DNA of 49,807 nucleotides from Methylobacterium sp. J-088 (GTDB taxonomy: Bacteria; Pseudomonadota; Alphaproteobacteria; Rhizobiales; Beijerinckiaceae). A program made the position numbers and the translations under genes. Every line of letters starts with the position of its first letter. Positions within the stretch are counted from its first letter, which is position 1. The stretch covers positions 1-49,807 of the forward strand of contig NZ_JAKSYH010000027.1 of NCBI RefSeq assembly GCF_022829295.1, written 5' to 3'. The notes below the pieces were generated by a model, which was not told the DNA's origin, made no database searches, and saw only the letters and a list, made by a program, of their open reading frames with translations. Positions 26,317 to 34,603 of the stretch are shown piece after piece.

Positions 26317-26964
26317 ATGTCAAGCGCCGCAGAGGTCGACTCGAGGGCCACGCGCGGTCCGATTCCGCGTGGGGCGCGGCGCCGGGCGCAGATCGCCCAG
26401 GCCGCCGAGCAGGTATTCCTCCAGCACGGCTTCGCTGAGACGACGATGCAGATGGTCGCCGGGGTGGCCGGGTCTTCCAAAGAGACGCTCTATCGGCACT
26501 TTGGCAGCAAGGAAGAGCTGTTCATCGAAGTGGTGACCAGCCGCAATAATGAGGTCCGGCAGGTACTCGACGCAAGTTTGGAGGGCGATGGACCCATGCC
26601 GATCGTCTTGCGGTCGGTGGGCACTGCACTGCTCGAATGCATGTGCAGCCCGACCGTGGCTGCCCTGGCTCGCATGATCGTGAACGAGACTCACAGGCAT
26701 CCGGCCCTCGGCGAGGCGTTCTACGCGATGGCTCCCGGCCGGACCCTGCAGAAGCTTACCCTCTATCTCGCGGAGGCCCGGACGCGCGGCGCCTTCACGG
26801 GCGACGATCCGGCCCGGGCGGCGGAGATCTTCACCGGCAGCATCGTTGGCAAGTTCCTGCCGGTGATGCTGTTCACGCCGAACAGCTTCGCCATCGACCC
26901 GCCGCAGATTGCAGCCCACGTCACCGAGGTGGTCCGGGTGTTCACGGCAAGCTACGCCGCCTGA
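26317..26964 (+). CDS. TetR/AcrR family repressor of the efflux operon
   Basis: A 215-residue TetR-type regulator. The helix-turn-helix region runs from ARRRAQIAQAAEQVFLQHG through TTMQMVAGVAGSSKETLYRHFGSKEELF, at about residues 23-70, the usual place. The C-terminal domain resembles the AefR-like/TetR_C type and should bind a hydrophobic ligand. Divergent orientation from the EmrAB-NodT operon is the classic layout for local repression released by a pump substrate. The inverted repeat at 26277-26294 is its likely operator. Confidence 0.93.
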   Translation: MSSAAEVDSRATRGPIPRGARRRAQIAQAAEQVFLQHGFAETTMQMVAGVAGSSKETLYRHFGSKEELFIEVVTSRNNEVRQVLDASLEGDGPMPIVLRSVGTALLECMCSPTVAALARMIVNETHRHPALGEAFYAMAPGRTLQKLTLYLAEARTRGAFTGDDPARAAEIFTGSIVGKFLPVMLFTPNSFAIDPPQIAAHVTEVVRVFTASYAA

Positions 26965-27010
26965 TCCGACGACGGCCGGGCGCGACGATCATGACACTGC
27001 GGGAGCGGAT

Positions 27011-28129
27011 TCAGGAGGCCCTCCGCAGGGTGATCCGCGTCAGCTCGGACGGGCGCCCGAGGCGGAGGGCGAAGCCGGGCCAAAGACCGGTGCCGTTGCT
27101 GACGTAGAGCAGCATGGTCCCGACCCGGTACGCGCCCGAGACGAACCCTGCATTGCCCCGCGCCACCAGCCGGTCCAGGCCACGGATCATGCCGCCATGG
27201 GTATGACCGGAGAGCTGCAACGCCACGCCGCGCGCAGCGCTCCGCGCGGCGTTCGCCGGCTGGTGGTCCAGCAGTACGATCGGCGCACCTGCAGGTGCAC
27301 CCGCGAGGGCGGCGTCGAGGTCCGGACCCGGGTGACCGGTTGAGCGCGCGGAGCGATCGGTGACGCCGGCCAACGCCAGCGCGCCGCCGTCGCGCTGCAG
27401 GACCGTGTGGGCATTGGAGAGGATGCGGATTCCCAGCCCTGCCAGATGGCGCATCCAGCCGTCGAAATCGAAGAAGTATTCGTGGTTGCCCGGTACGGCC
27501 CAGACGCCATCTCGCGCCCGCAGGCCGCGCAACGGCTCCACGTCGGTCCGGCGGGCTTCCAGTGAACCGTCGATGAAGTCGCCCGTCACGACGATCAGGT
27601 CGACCTTGAGGTCGTTGGCGCGCGCGACCACGGCCCGTGCCCAGGCGGCCGGGAACAGGCGGCTGATATGCAGGTCCGTCAGGTGCAGGATCGTGTAGCC
27701 GTCGAAGCCGGGGGGCAGGCCCGGGATCGTCACGGGGACATCCTTCAACGGCGGCACGCGCACGGCCTGCCGCACAGCGACCGCCGCGAGGAGCACGGCC
27801 GTGAAGCCGACAGAAAGGCGCCACGCGGTCGGGATCGCCCAGCCGCCGCCGGGCAGGGCCAGGGACGCCAGGGCGACGAGATCGAGGGCGAGCTGCAGGG
27901 GCGCCGCCAACGCGATCGCACCGAACACCCCGTTGAACAGGATCACCACCGGGCGCGGGAATTCCGGCGCGAAGACCGATCCGGAGGAGAGGCGGCTCCA
28001 CAGGTGGTACTGGGAGGCGACCAGCAGGATCGCGGCGAGGCTGAGCCTGAGCGCGAGCGGCCACGGCAGGGGCCACACCACCCGCGCGATGACGTAGACG
28101 GCGGGCAGGCTGGGGATCAGGCGGATCAT
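27011..28129 (-). CDS. Membrane-anchored metallophosphoesterase
   Basis: A 372-residue protein with four or so membrane helices in the first 130 residues, followed by a calcineurin-like phosphoesterase domain. The metal-binding blocks are all present in order: LTDLHIS, VTGDFIDG, GNHEYF and LSGHTHGG. This architecture matches the YkoQ/YaeI-type group, whose characterised members act on lipid-linked pyrophosphates such as UDP-diacylglucosamine or related substrates; the substrate here is unknown. The gene stands alone, convergent with tetR and 110 bases from dsdA. Confidence 0.92.
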   Translation of the reverse strand: MIRLIPSLPAVYVIARVVWPLPWPLALRLSLAAILLVASQYHLWSRLSSGSVFAPEFPRPVVILFNGVFGAIALAAPLQLALDLVALASLALPGGGWAIPTAWRLSVGFTAVLLAAVAVRQAVRVPPLKDVPVTIPGLPPGFDGYTILHLTDLHISRLFPAAWARAVVARANDLKVDLIVVTGDFIDGSLEARRTDVEPLRGLRARDGVWAVPGNHEYFFDFDGWMRHLAGLGIRILSNAHTVLQRDGGALALAGVTDRSARSTGHPGPDLDAALAGAPAGAPIVLLDHQPANAARSAARGVALQLSGHTHGGMIRGLDRLVARGNAGFVSGAYRVGTMLLYVSNGTGLWPGFALRLGRPSELTRITLRRAS

Positions 28130-28239
28130 GGCCGGCTACATGGACCAGGCGGCAACCGGAAGGCAAAGCTTGCGACCCGGTTGTGCGCGGCGCCCCCTCT
28201 CCGCCGGCGCAGCCGACGCGATGCACGCCCAGTATCGGA

Positions 28240-29523
28240 TCAGGCGCGAGCCAGGGCCGCCGCGAACTCCGCCTCCGGCAGATGCGCGCCGCCCGTGGTC
28301 CAGACCACGTGGGTGGCGGAGGCCACATCGGGCGCATCGGCAAGGAACCGGCTGAGCGCGGCGAAGCCGGAGGCCGCCGAGGGTTCGAGGCGCATCCCCG
28401 CGCCCGCCCACAGCACCTTCAGCCAGCGGAACAGATCCGCGTCCGGGACCGTCACCACCGCGTCGATCAGACCGCCGACGGTGCGAGCGACCAGCAAGGA
28501 GGCGCTCGCCACCGCCAGCCCATCGGCCGCCGTCCGGTTGTCGAGCCCGGCCTCGTAGACGCTGACGGACCGGTCGAGCCCGGAGGCGAGCTGCACGAGC
28601 ATGCAGGGCGCGGCCACCGGTTCCACGAAGACCGGCCGCACGGCATCGCCGAACAGCAGCGTCAGCCCGAAGGTCACCCCCCCCGGCGCGCCGCCGACGC
28701 CGCAGGGGAGGTAGACGTAGAGCGGATGCGCGGCGTCGACGGCGATCCCGGCCTCGGCGAGCTGGCGCTGCAGATCGAGCGCCGCCGCCGCATAGCCGAG
28801 GAACAGGTCGACCGAATCCTCGTCGTCGACGAAATGGGCATCGGCGCGGTCCTGAAAGGCCTCCCGCGCGGCGGCCACCGCCAACCCGTAATCCCCCGGA
28901 TGCTCGACCACGCGCGCGCCGAGCTCGCGCAGGCGCTGCTTCTTCCAGGCCTTGGCGTCGTGGGACATGTGCACCTCGACCGCGAAGCCGAGGGCGCGGC
29001 CCATCACGCCGACGCTGAAGCCGAGATTGCCGGTGCTGCCGACCGCGACCGTGTGGCGGGCGAACAGATCGCGGAAGGCGTCGGACGCGAACGCCGCGTA
29101 GGACAGGCCGGGCCGCAGGAGGCCGGCCGCCTCCGCCAGCGTCTCCGCATAGGCCAGGACCTCGTAGACGCCGCCCCGGGCCTTGATGCAGCCGGTGACC
29201 GGCAGGTCATGGTCGGCCTTGACCCAGACGGCGCCCGGGGCGTCGCCCAGCAGGGTCCGGCCGAGGTCGGGCGCGACGGGCAGCAATGGCGAGTCGATCC
29301 GCCCGTCCTCGGTGCCGTCGAACAGCTGCGCCAGGAGCGGGGCGAAGCGGCGCCAGCGCGCCTCCGCCCGGCGCATGTCGGCCTCGGAGAACGCCGACGC
29401 GGCCAGCACCGAGACGGCGTCCCGACGCTGTGGATTGCGCCAGACGGTCGGCTCGGCCCGTCGCACGGGCGCCGGTATCGTCGGCTCACCGGAAATCCGG
29501 CGCGGCGGGGCATTGACGTCCAT
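28240..29523 (-). CDS. dsdA: D-serine ammonia-lyase (D-serine dehydratase)
   Basis: A 427-residue fold-type II PLP enzyme that converts D-serine to pyruvate and ammonia. The Schiff-base lysine is K114 in VTGCIKARGGVYEV, and the phosphate-binding loop VGSTGNLGFSVG follows. HMSHDAKAWKKQRLRELGA and LYVYLPCGVGGAPGGV are typical of DsdA. Length fits the E. coli enzyme (about 440). It is third in a unit after a tautomerase gene and a YdfG-like dehydrogenase gene (32-base gap), all divergent from a LysR regulator. E. coli DsdA is controlled by the LysR-type DsdC, so the layout is comparable. Confidence 0.93.
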   Translation of the reverse strand: MDVNAPPRRISGEPTIPAPVRRAEPTVWRNPQRRDAVSVLAASAFSEADMRRAEARWRRFAPLLAQLFDGTEDGRIDSPLLPVAPDLGRTLLGDAPGAVWVKADHDLPVTGCIKARGGVYEVLAYAETLAEAAGLLRPGLSYAAFASDAFRDLFARHTVAVGSTGNLGFSVGVMGRALGFAVEVHMSHDAKAWKKQRLRELGARVVEHPGDYGLAVAAAREAFQDRADAHFVDDEDSVDLFLGYAAAALDLQRQLAEAGIAVDAAHPLYVYLPCGVGGAPGGVTFGLTLLFGDAVRPVFVEPVAAPCMLVQLASGLDRSVSVYEAGLDNRTAADGLAVASASLLVARTVGGLIDAVVTVPDADLFRWLKVLWAGAGMRLEPSAASGFAALSRFLADAPDVASATHVVWTTGGAHLPEAEFAAALARA

Positions 29524-29555
29524 GGCATCGTCCTCTCGCGTGTCGGGCCCGGGGC

Positions 29556-30311
29556 TCAGCGGCCACCCCGATGGACGACGAGTGGGCCGAAGGCTTGGCA
29601 GACCGGCATGAGCTCGATGACGTTGATGTTCACACGGGCCGGCCGGGTGGCGGCCCAGAACACCGTGTCGGCAACGTCGTCGGGCGTCAGCGCATCGGCG
29701 CCGTCGTAGACGCTTGCGGCACGGGTATCGTCGCCGCGGAACCGAACGTTGGAGAACTCGGTGCCGCCGACGAGGCCCGGATCGATCTCGGTGACGCGCA
29801 CCCGCGTGCCGACGAGATCGGCGCGCAGGTTGAGCGAGAACTGCCGGACGAACGCCTTGGTGGCCCCGTAGACGTTCCCGCCGGGATAGGGATAGCTCGC
29901 CGCCGTCGATCCGATGTTGACGACGTGGCCGGTGTCGCGGGCGACCATCCCGGGCAGCACCGTGCGGGTCACGTACATCAGGCCCTTGACGTTGGTGTCG
30001 ACCATCGCCTCCCAGCCATCGAGATCGGCCGCCTGCGCGGGTTCGAGCCCGACGGCGAGGCCGGCATTGTTCACGAGCACGGCGATGTCGGCGAAGGCCG
30101 CGGGCAAGCCGGCGACCGCATCCTCGACCGCCCGCCTGTCCCGGACGTCGAGTTCGAGGGCGTGGACCGCGTGGTCGCCGAGTTCGTCGACCAAGGCCCG
30201 AAGTCGGTCGCGGCGGCGTCCGGCCGCGACGATCGTCTGTCCGGCCTGCGCGAAGCGCCGCGCGATCGCGAGGCCGAAGCCCGAGGTCGCGCCGGTGACG
30301 AGAATGCTCAT
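29556..30311 (-). CDS. ydfG: YdfG-like short-chain dehydrogenase (3-hydroxy acid / L-allo-threonine)
   Basis: A 251-residue SDR. The NAD(P) loop TGATSGFG is at residues 6-13, NNAG at 81-84, and the catalytic S135, Y148 and K152 are in place. The sequence follows E. coli YdfG closely from end to end, including the GGNVYGATKAFVRQFSLNLR and EPGLVGGTEFSNVRF-like stretches. YdfG oxidises L-allo-threonine, L- and D-serine and 3-hydroxy acids with NADP. Next to D-serine dehydratase, a joint role in beta-hydroxy amino acid use is a reasonable inference. It sits 27 bases after the tautomerase gene. Confidence 0.93.
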   Translation of the reverse strand: MSILVTGATSGFGLAIARRFAQAGQTIVAAGRRRDRLRALVDELGDHAVHALELDVRDRRAVEDAVAGLPAAFADIAVLVNNAGLAVGLEPAQAADLDGWEAMVDTNVKGLMYVTRTVLPGMVARDTGHVVNIGSTAASYPYPGGNVYGATKAFVRQFSLNLRADLVGTRVRVTEIDPGLVGGTEFSNVRFRGDDTRAASVYDGADALTPDDVADTVFWAATRPARVNINVIELMPVCQAFGPLVVHRGGR

Positions 30312-30338
30312 GTCGATCTCCTGCCCGTGCTGGGCATG

Positions 30339-30734
30339 TCAGGCTGCGTCGTCCTTGACGTAGGACGCAAGCCCGTTGCCGAAGGACCACTCGTCGCGCG
30401 CATTCGGCGAGAGGACGATCAGCACGTCCTCCGGGCGCAGGCCGGGATCCGCCACGAGGTTGTCAGTGATCGCCCGGTAGAGCGCCTTCTTCTGCGCCGT
30501 GTCCCGCCAGTTCCCGGCGATGATGTTGATGATCACCAGATCGTCGGTGCGGTGGATGCCGAGATAGCCGGAATCGTAGATCAGCTCGTCCCGTGCGTGC
30601 TGGTGGACGAGCTGGAAGCGGTCGTCGGCCGGCGCACCGAAGGCCGCCATCAGGCCGCGATGGACGCCATCTGAGACCGCACGAATATGCTCTGGCGATT
30701 GGCCCTTGATCAGCGAGATCCGAACGAGGGGCAT
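30339..30734 (-). CDS. Tautomerase superfamily protein
   Basis: A 131-residue member of the tautomerase/MIF superfamily. The catalytic N-terminal proline, exposed after removal of Met, is in MPLVRISL. The length of about 130 suggests a fused-type member rather than the 62-residue 4-oxalocrotonate tautomerase. The segment DRFQLVHQH and later VIINIIAGNWRDTAQKKALY recall the tautomerase_2 group. It is the first gene of the tautomerase-ydfG-dsdA unit and is divergent from lysR. ATG 30734 is chosen because Pro must be residue 2; a longer frame to 30767 would hide it. Its substrate is unknown. Confidence 0.9.
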   Translation of the reverse strand: MPLVRISLIKGQSPEHIRAVSDGVHRGLMAAFGAPADDRFQLVHQHARDELIYDSGYLGIHRTDDLVIINIIAGNWRDTAQKKALYRAITDNLVADPGLRPEDVLIVLSPNARDEWSFGNGLASYVKDDAA

Positions 30735-30813
30735 GGACGAGGTCTCCTCTCTTGCAAACAGCGGCACGCCGCTCCGGCTTGACGAATTTGGTCTACGCCG
30801 CGATCATCATTGC

Positions 30814-30830
30814 GAAAATTCGAAATTTTC
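30814..30830. promoter_or_regulatory. Perfect palindrome in the lysR / tautomerase divergent region
   Basis: GAAAATT-CGA-AATTTTC is a perfect inverted repeat (7-base arms, 3-base centre), strikingly AT-rich against its surroundings. It lies 27 bases before the LysR start and 79 bases before the divergent tautomerase start. It includes the T-N11-A type symmetry expected of a LysR recognition site. Binding by this LysR is inferred from place. Confidence 0.7.
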
Positions 30831-30857
30831 TAACCGATACATCATCCAGATCGAACG

Positions 30858-31742
30858 ATGGCGACTCGCACCAACCTCGACATGGACGTGCTCCGGACCT
30901 TCGTGACCGGGTTCGAGCTCGGGAGCTTCGCCCGCGCGGCCGAACGCCTGGGCCGATCGCAATCGGCGGTCAGCACGCAGCTTCGGAAACTGGAGGAGCA
31001 GGTCGGCCAGCCGCTGGTGCAGAAGGCCGGCCGCGGCCTCGCCCTTACGGCCGCCGGGGAGAGTATGCTCGGCTACGCGAAGCGGCTGCTGGACCTCAAC
31101 GACGAGGCGGTCGACCGGCTGCGCGGTACGGAGCTGGAGGGCTGGGCGCGGCTCGGCCTCGCGCAGGATTTCGCCGAGGGCTGGCTCCCGGCGGTGCTCA
31201 AGCGGTTTGCCCGGGCCTATCCGCGGGTGCGCATCGAGGTTCAGGTCGGCCTCGGCGCGCAGCTTGTCGAGGCGACCCTGAAAGGTGACCTCGACATCGC
31301 GCTGGTCTGGGGTGACGGCGGCGATGCCCCCCACGCCCGGAGGGTCGCAGCGCTGCCGATTCACTGGATCGGGGAGCCCGATTGGCCGGGCCTTGCGAGC
31401 CTTGGCCGGGAGCCGATCCCATTCGCGGCCTTCGCGCCGCCATGCACGTTCCGGTCCGCGGCCGTGGCGGCCCTGGATGGGGGCGGTCTGCCCTGGCGTC
31501 TGGTGTTCACGAGCCCGAGCCTCTCGGGTCTCTGGGCGGCGGCCGAGGGTGGGCTCGGCATCACGGCGCGCACCACCGTGAGCCTGCCGAAGACGCTGCG
31601 CGTGCTCGATCCGGCCGCGACCGGATTGCCGGCCCTCCCGGATGCACCGCTGAGCCTTCATCAGGCGGAAGCCGAACCGTCGCCGGCCGTCGCGCGGCTC
31701 ACGGATATCCTGCTCGAGACGATCCGAGAGCCTGTCGCGTGA
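30858..31742 (+). CDS. LysR family transcriptional regulator
   Basis: A 294-residue LTTR. The N-terminal helix-turn-helix (LGSFARAAERLGRSQSAVSTQLRKLEEQ, about residues 21-50) is followed by the linker helix and a periplasmic-binding-protein-like effector domain. It is divergent from the tautomerase-ydfG-dsdA operon, with a palindrome in the shared region, so it most likely controls that operon and itself. A second tautomerase gene follows 159 bases downstream on the same strand. The effector is unknown; D-serine or a related compound would be a first guess. Confidence 0.93.
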   Translation: MATRTNLDMDVLRTFVTGFELGSFARAAERLGRSQSAVSTQLRKLEEQVGQPLVQKAGRGLALTAAGESMLGYAKRLLDLNDEAVDRLRGTELEGWARLGLAQDFAEGWLPAVLKRFARAYPRVRIEVQVGLGAQLVEATLKGDLDIALVWGDGGDAPHARRVAALPIHWIGEPDWPGLASLGREPIPFAAFAPPCTFRSAAVAALDGGGLPWRLVFTSPSLSGLWAAAEGGLGITARTTVSLPKTLRVLDPAATGLPALPDAPLSLHQAEAEPSPAVARLTDILLETIREPVA

Positions 31743-31901
31743 CGCGCGAAGGCTCACCGCTCCGAGCATGTCACGCAACCGATCCTTCGTTTTAATCGAA
31801 GAATGGATTTTAGATTTTCAATTTTACCGAACTTTCGAGCGTCTGTACAACCGCCTCATGGATCGCCGGTGGGGCATCCGCGAAAGGGAGAAGAGGCAAC
31901 G

Positions 31902-32288
31902 ATGCCCTTCATCAACATCAAGGTGGCAGGCGCGCCGCTCCCGCAGAGTCAAGTCCAAAGGCTCCAGGCGGGCATCACCGGTCTGATGGCCGAGATCCTC
32001 CACAAGGTCGGCCCCCTGGTCGGCGTCTTGGTCGAACAGGTTCCATTATCGGGATGGAGTGTGGGCGGCGAACCGGTGACCTGTGCCGCGCAGGTGGATG
32101 CCATCATCAGTGCAGAGACAAACACATCCGAGGAGAAAGCACGGTTCATTGCCGAGACGAGCCGCCTCCTGAAGGATGTTCTCGGCTCCGGCCTCGCCGA
32201 AGCTTCCTATGTCGTGATCCACGACGTGCCGAAAAACTCTTGGGGCTATAACGGCCTGACCCAGGCTCACCGAGCGCAGCACCGCTGA
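31902..32288 (+). CDS. Second tautomerase family protein
   Basis: A 128-residue protein beginning MPFINIKVAG, with the N-terminal catalytic proline of the tautomerase superfamily. Family-like features include the SQVQRLQAGITGLMAEILHK helix and a later EASYVVIHDVPKNSWGYNG segment; the latter is a common C-terminal signature of 4-oxalocrotonate-tautomerase-like proteins. AAGAGG upstream supports ATG 31902. The 159-base gap after lysR is AT-rich and probably holds its own promoter. It is distinct in sequence from the tautomerase at 30339, so it is not a recent duplicate. Confidence 0.88.
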   Translation: MPFINIKVAGAPLPQSQVQRLQAGITGLMAEILHKVGPLVGVLVEQVPLSGWSVGGEPVTCAAQVDAIISAETNTSEEKARFIAETSRLLKDVLGSGLAEASYVVIHDVPKNSWGYNGLTQAHRAQHR

Positions 32289-32388
32289 GCCCGCCCGCGG
32301 AGACGTCGGCCTCCACCGCGCATGCAACCGCTCGACCCGTCGCTCGTTGGCGGATTCAGGGGCGGATCATCCCGATCGAGGCAGGTCG

Positions 32389-32607
32389 GTGTCGAAACTG
32401 AAGAAGCATACGGCGCACCTGATCGCCGTCCATCAGAAACGCGAGGCCGTCCGGGTCTACGCGGTTCTGGCTCACTCGGCATCGGCGGCTTTGGCGCAGG
32501 TCACCGAGATGGCGACGGACGACATGCAGGTGGAACTGACGGGCTCCCTGGGTCGCGACCTCGCCCGGCGCCTTGCTCTCAAACCCGGCGAGATGCGTCT
32601 GGTCTGA
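32389..32607 (+). CDS. Small hypothetical protein (72 aa)
   Basis: A short frame with good codon character. GAGG at 32378-32381 precedes GTG 32389, giving MSKLKKHTAHLIAVHQKREA. The protein is basic at its N-terminus and helical throughout, ending in LALKPGEMRLV; no known domain. An upstream ATG at 32347 is in frame but the extra residues look non-coding. It converges with the phosphate transporter gene. Function unknown. Confidence 0.55.
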   Translation: MSKLKKHTAHLIAVHQKREAVRVYAVLAHSASAALAQVTEMATDDMQVELTGSLGRDLARRLALKPGEMRLV

Positions 32608-32650
32608 AGGGCGGATGCCCTCGACCGATTGACCCAGGGCCACCCTCACC

Positions 32651-33640
32651 TCACGGCAGCACGAGGCCGGAGGCGGCATAGATCAGCGCCGCCACCAGAC
32701 CGGCGGCCGGCATCGTGACCACCCAGGCGACGACGATCCCCTGCGCCACGTTCCAGCGGACGGCGGAGACGCGGCGGGCCGCGCCGACACCGATGATCGC
32801 CCCCGTGATCGTGTGCGTCGTGGAGACCGGAATCCCGAAGGCCGTGGCGGCGAACAGGGTCAGCGCCCCGCCGGTCTCGGCGCAGAAGCCCTGTGCGGGC
32901 GTCAGGCGCGTGATCTTCGATCCCATCGTGTGCACGATGCGCCAGCCGCCGAACAGGGTGCCGAGCGCCATCGCGGTCTGGCACGACAGCACCACCCAGA
33001 GCGGCACGTGGAACTCGCCGCTGCCCGCCCCGTGGGCGTAGAGGAGCACGGCGATGATGCCCATCGTCTTCTGCGCGTCGTTGCCGCCGTGGCCGAGCGA
33101 GTAGAGCGAGGCCGAAACGAATTGCAGGCTGCGGAACATGCGATCGACGGCGACCGGCGTGGAGCGGACGAAGATCCACGAGACCGCCAGCACGAGGATC
33201 AGGGCGAGCACGAAGCCCAGCGCCGGCGAGAGCACGATGGCGGCGCTGGTAGCGATGACGCCCGGCCAGACGATCGCTCCGAGACCGGCCTTCGCGATGC
33301 CGGCGCCTAGAAGGCCCCCGATGAGCGCGTGCGAGCTGGAGGACGGAATGCCGGCGTACCACGTGACCAGATTCCAGACGATCGCGCCGCCGAGCGCGCC
33401 GAGGATCACCCGATCGTTCACGACCGTGACGTCGATGATCCCCGAGCCGACCGTGCCGGCAACGTGCAGACCGAACACGAGGAACGCCACGAAGTTGAAG
33501 AACGCAGCCCAGAACACGGCGTAGCGCGGCGCCAGCACCCGGGTCGAGACGATGGTGGCAATCGAGTTCGCGGCATCGTGCAGGCCGTTCAGGAAATCGA
33601 ACACCAGGGCGATGGCGATGAGGGCGATCAGGAGGGTCAC
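32651..33640 (-). CDS. pitA: PiT family inorganic phosphate transporter
   Basis: A 329-residue inner membrane protein with about 10 membrane helices. The PiT signature occurs twice, as in the family: DFLNGLHDAANSIATIVSTR near the N-terminus and SLGHGGNDAQKTMGI in the middle. It imports metal-phosphate complexes driven by proton motive force. The start is GTG 33640. It lies 17 bases downstream of the DUF47 gene, the usual partner, which modulates transport. The length matches the shorter Pit proteins found in alphaproteobacteria. Confidence 0.95.
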   Translation of the reverse strand: MTLLIALIAIALVFDFLNGLHDAANSIATIVSTRVLAPRYAVFWAAFFNFVAFLVFGLHVAGTVGSGIIDVTVVNDRVILGALGGAIVWNLVTWYAGIPSSSSHALIGGLLGAGIAKAGLGAIVWPGVIATSAAIVLSPALGFVLALILVLAVSWIFVRSTPVAVDRMFRSLQFVSASLYSLGHGGNDAQKTMGIIAVLLYAHGAGSGEFHVPLWVVLSCQTAMALGTLFGGWRIVHTMGSKITRLTPAQGFCAETGGALTLFAATAFGIPVSTTHTITGAIIGVGAARRVSAVRWNVAQGIVVAWVVTMPAAGLVAALIYAASGLVLP

Positions 33641-33657
33641 GCGGGCGATCCCTCGGC

Positions 33658-34299
33658 TCAGACGTGCTCGACCACGATACTGCTGACCTGGTTCGCCACG
33701 TCCTCGAACCGATCCATGACCTTCTCCAAGTGATCGTAGAGCCCGGAGCCGACCAGGAACGCCATTGGATCCTGGCGGGAGGCCCTGAACAGCATCTTCA
33801 CCCCTTCGTTGTGCAGATCGTCGGCCTGCCCCTCCAATTGGATCACCCGCTCGGTCAGCGCATTCAGGGCGGCGGCGTTCTCGCCGAGCGACCGCAGCTT
33901 CGGGAGCGCCTCTGCGACCACGGCGGCGGCCTCCTGGATCACCGCCCCCATCTGGCGCATCGACGGCTCGAAGGTCGTCACCTCGAACAGCTGGACCGCT
34001 TTGGCGGTTTTGAGCATCTGGTCGATGGCGTCATCGAGCGAGCCGACCAGCGCCTGGATGTCGCCGCGGTCGAACGGCGTGATGAAGGTCCGGCGAACCG
34101 CCAACAAGGCGTCGCGGGTGATCGCGTCGGCCTTATCCTCGTGCTCGGCGATGGCGCGGCATGCGACCGGGATATCCTGGGTGCCGTCGAGCAGCGCCCG
34201 CAGGGCCGCCGCGCCGTCCACGAGGGTGGCGGCGTGCTGTTCGAACAGGTCGAAGAACCGGTCCTCCTTCGGCATCAGCGCACGGAACCAAGACAGCAT
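33658..34299 (-). CDS. DUF47 family protein (Pit accessory, PhoU-like)
   Basis: A 213-residue all-helical protein of the PhoU_div/DUF47 family (TIGR00153-like). The opening MLSWFRALMPKEDRFFDLFEQHA is typical, followed by ALLDGTQDIP and FITPFDRGDIQALVGSLDDAID, the family core with its metal-binding acidic residues. It is first in a two-gene unit with the Pit transporter. In other bacteria such proteins inhibit or regulate the adjoining phosphate transporter. No Pho box that I could defend is visible upstream. Confidence 0.94.
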   Translation of the reverse strand: MLSWFRALMPKEDRFFDLFEQHAATLVDGAAALRALLDGTQDIPVACRAIAEHEDKADAITRDALLAVRRTFITPFDRGDIQALVGSLDDAIDQMLKTAKAVQLFEVTTFEPSMRQMGAVIQEAAAVVAEALPKLRSLGENAAALNALTERVIQLEGQADDLHNEGVKMLFRASRQDPMAFLVGSGLYDHLEKVMDRFEDVANQVSSIVVEHV

Positions 34300-34603
34300 G
34301 GTGCGTCCCTGTGTGGGGGGCGGACGGTCCTATGCGCGCAGCCGGTCCGAGCGACGCGCCGTGACCGTCAGAAGCGTTGCGACATCCTGCCATCAACCTA
34401 AGACTGGATCTTCAGCCGGCTAGGGTTGGTCATCCGCAACGGTCGGCCGATCCGACGGTGTTCGGCCCACACAGCACGTCGCCCGTTTTGGGAAGCCGAC
34501 TCGTGTCAGGCCTCCGGCGTAACTTTGTCTGATACCTGACTGAGCCTTCATCCTGCGCGGGCTTGCCGGCTTCGGCGCATCGCGAGGGCAGCGGGCCACG
34601 GGC
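34300..34603. other. Intergenic region upstream of the DUF47-Pit unit
   Basis: No gene is supportable in these 304 bases; frames read across it are non-coding in character. It must hold the promoter of the DUF47-pit unit on the minus strand. I looked for tandem CTGTCAT-type Pho boxes and found none convincing. A weak GTCAGG/CCTGAC inverted repeat (about 34505-34540) is the only structure noted. Confidence 0.5.
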
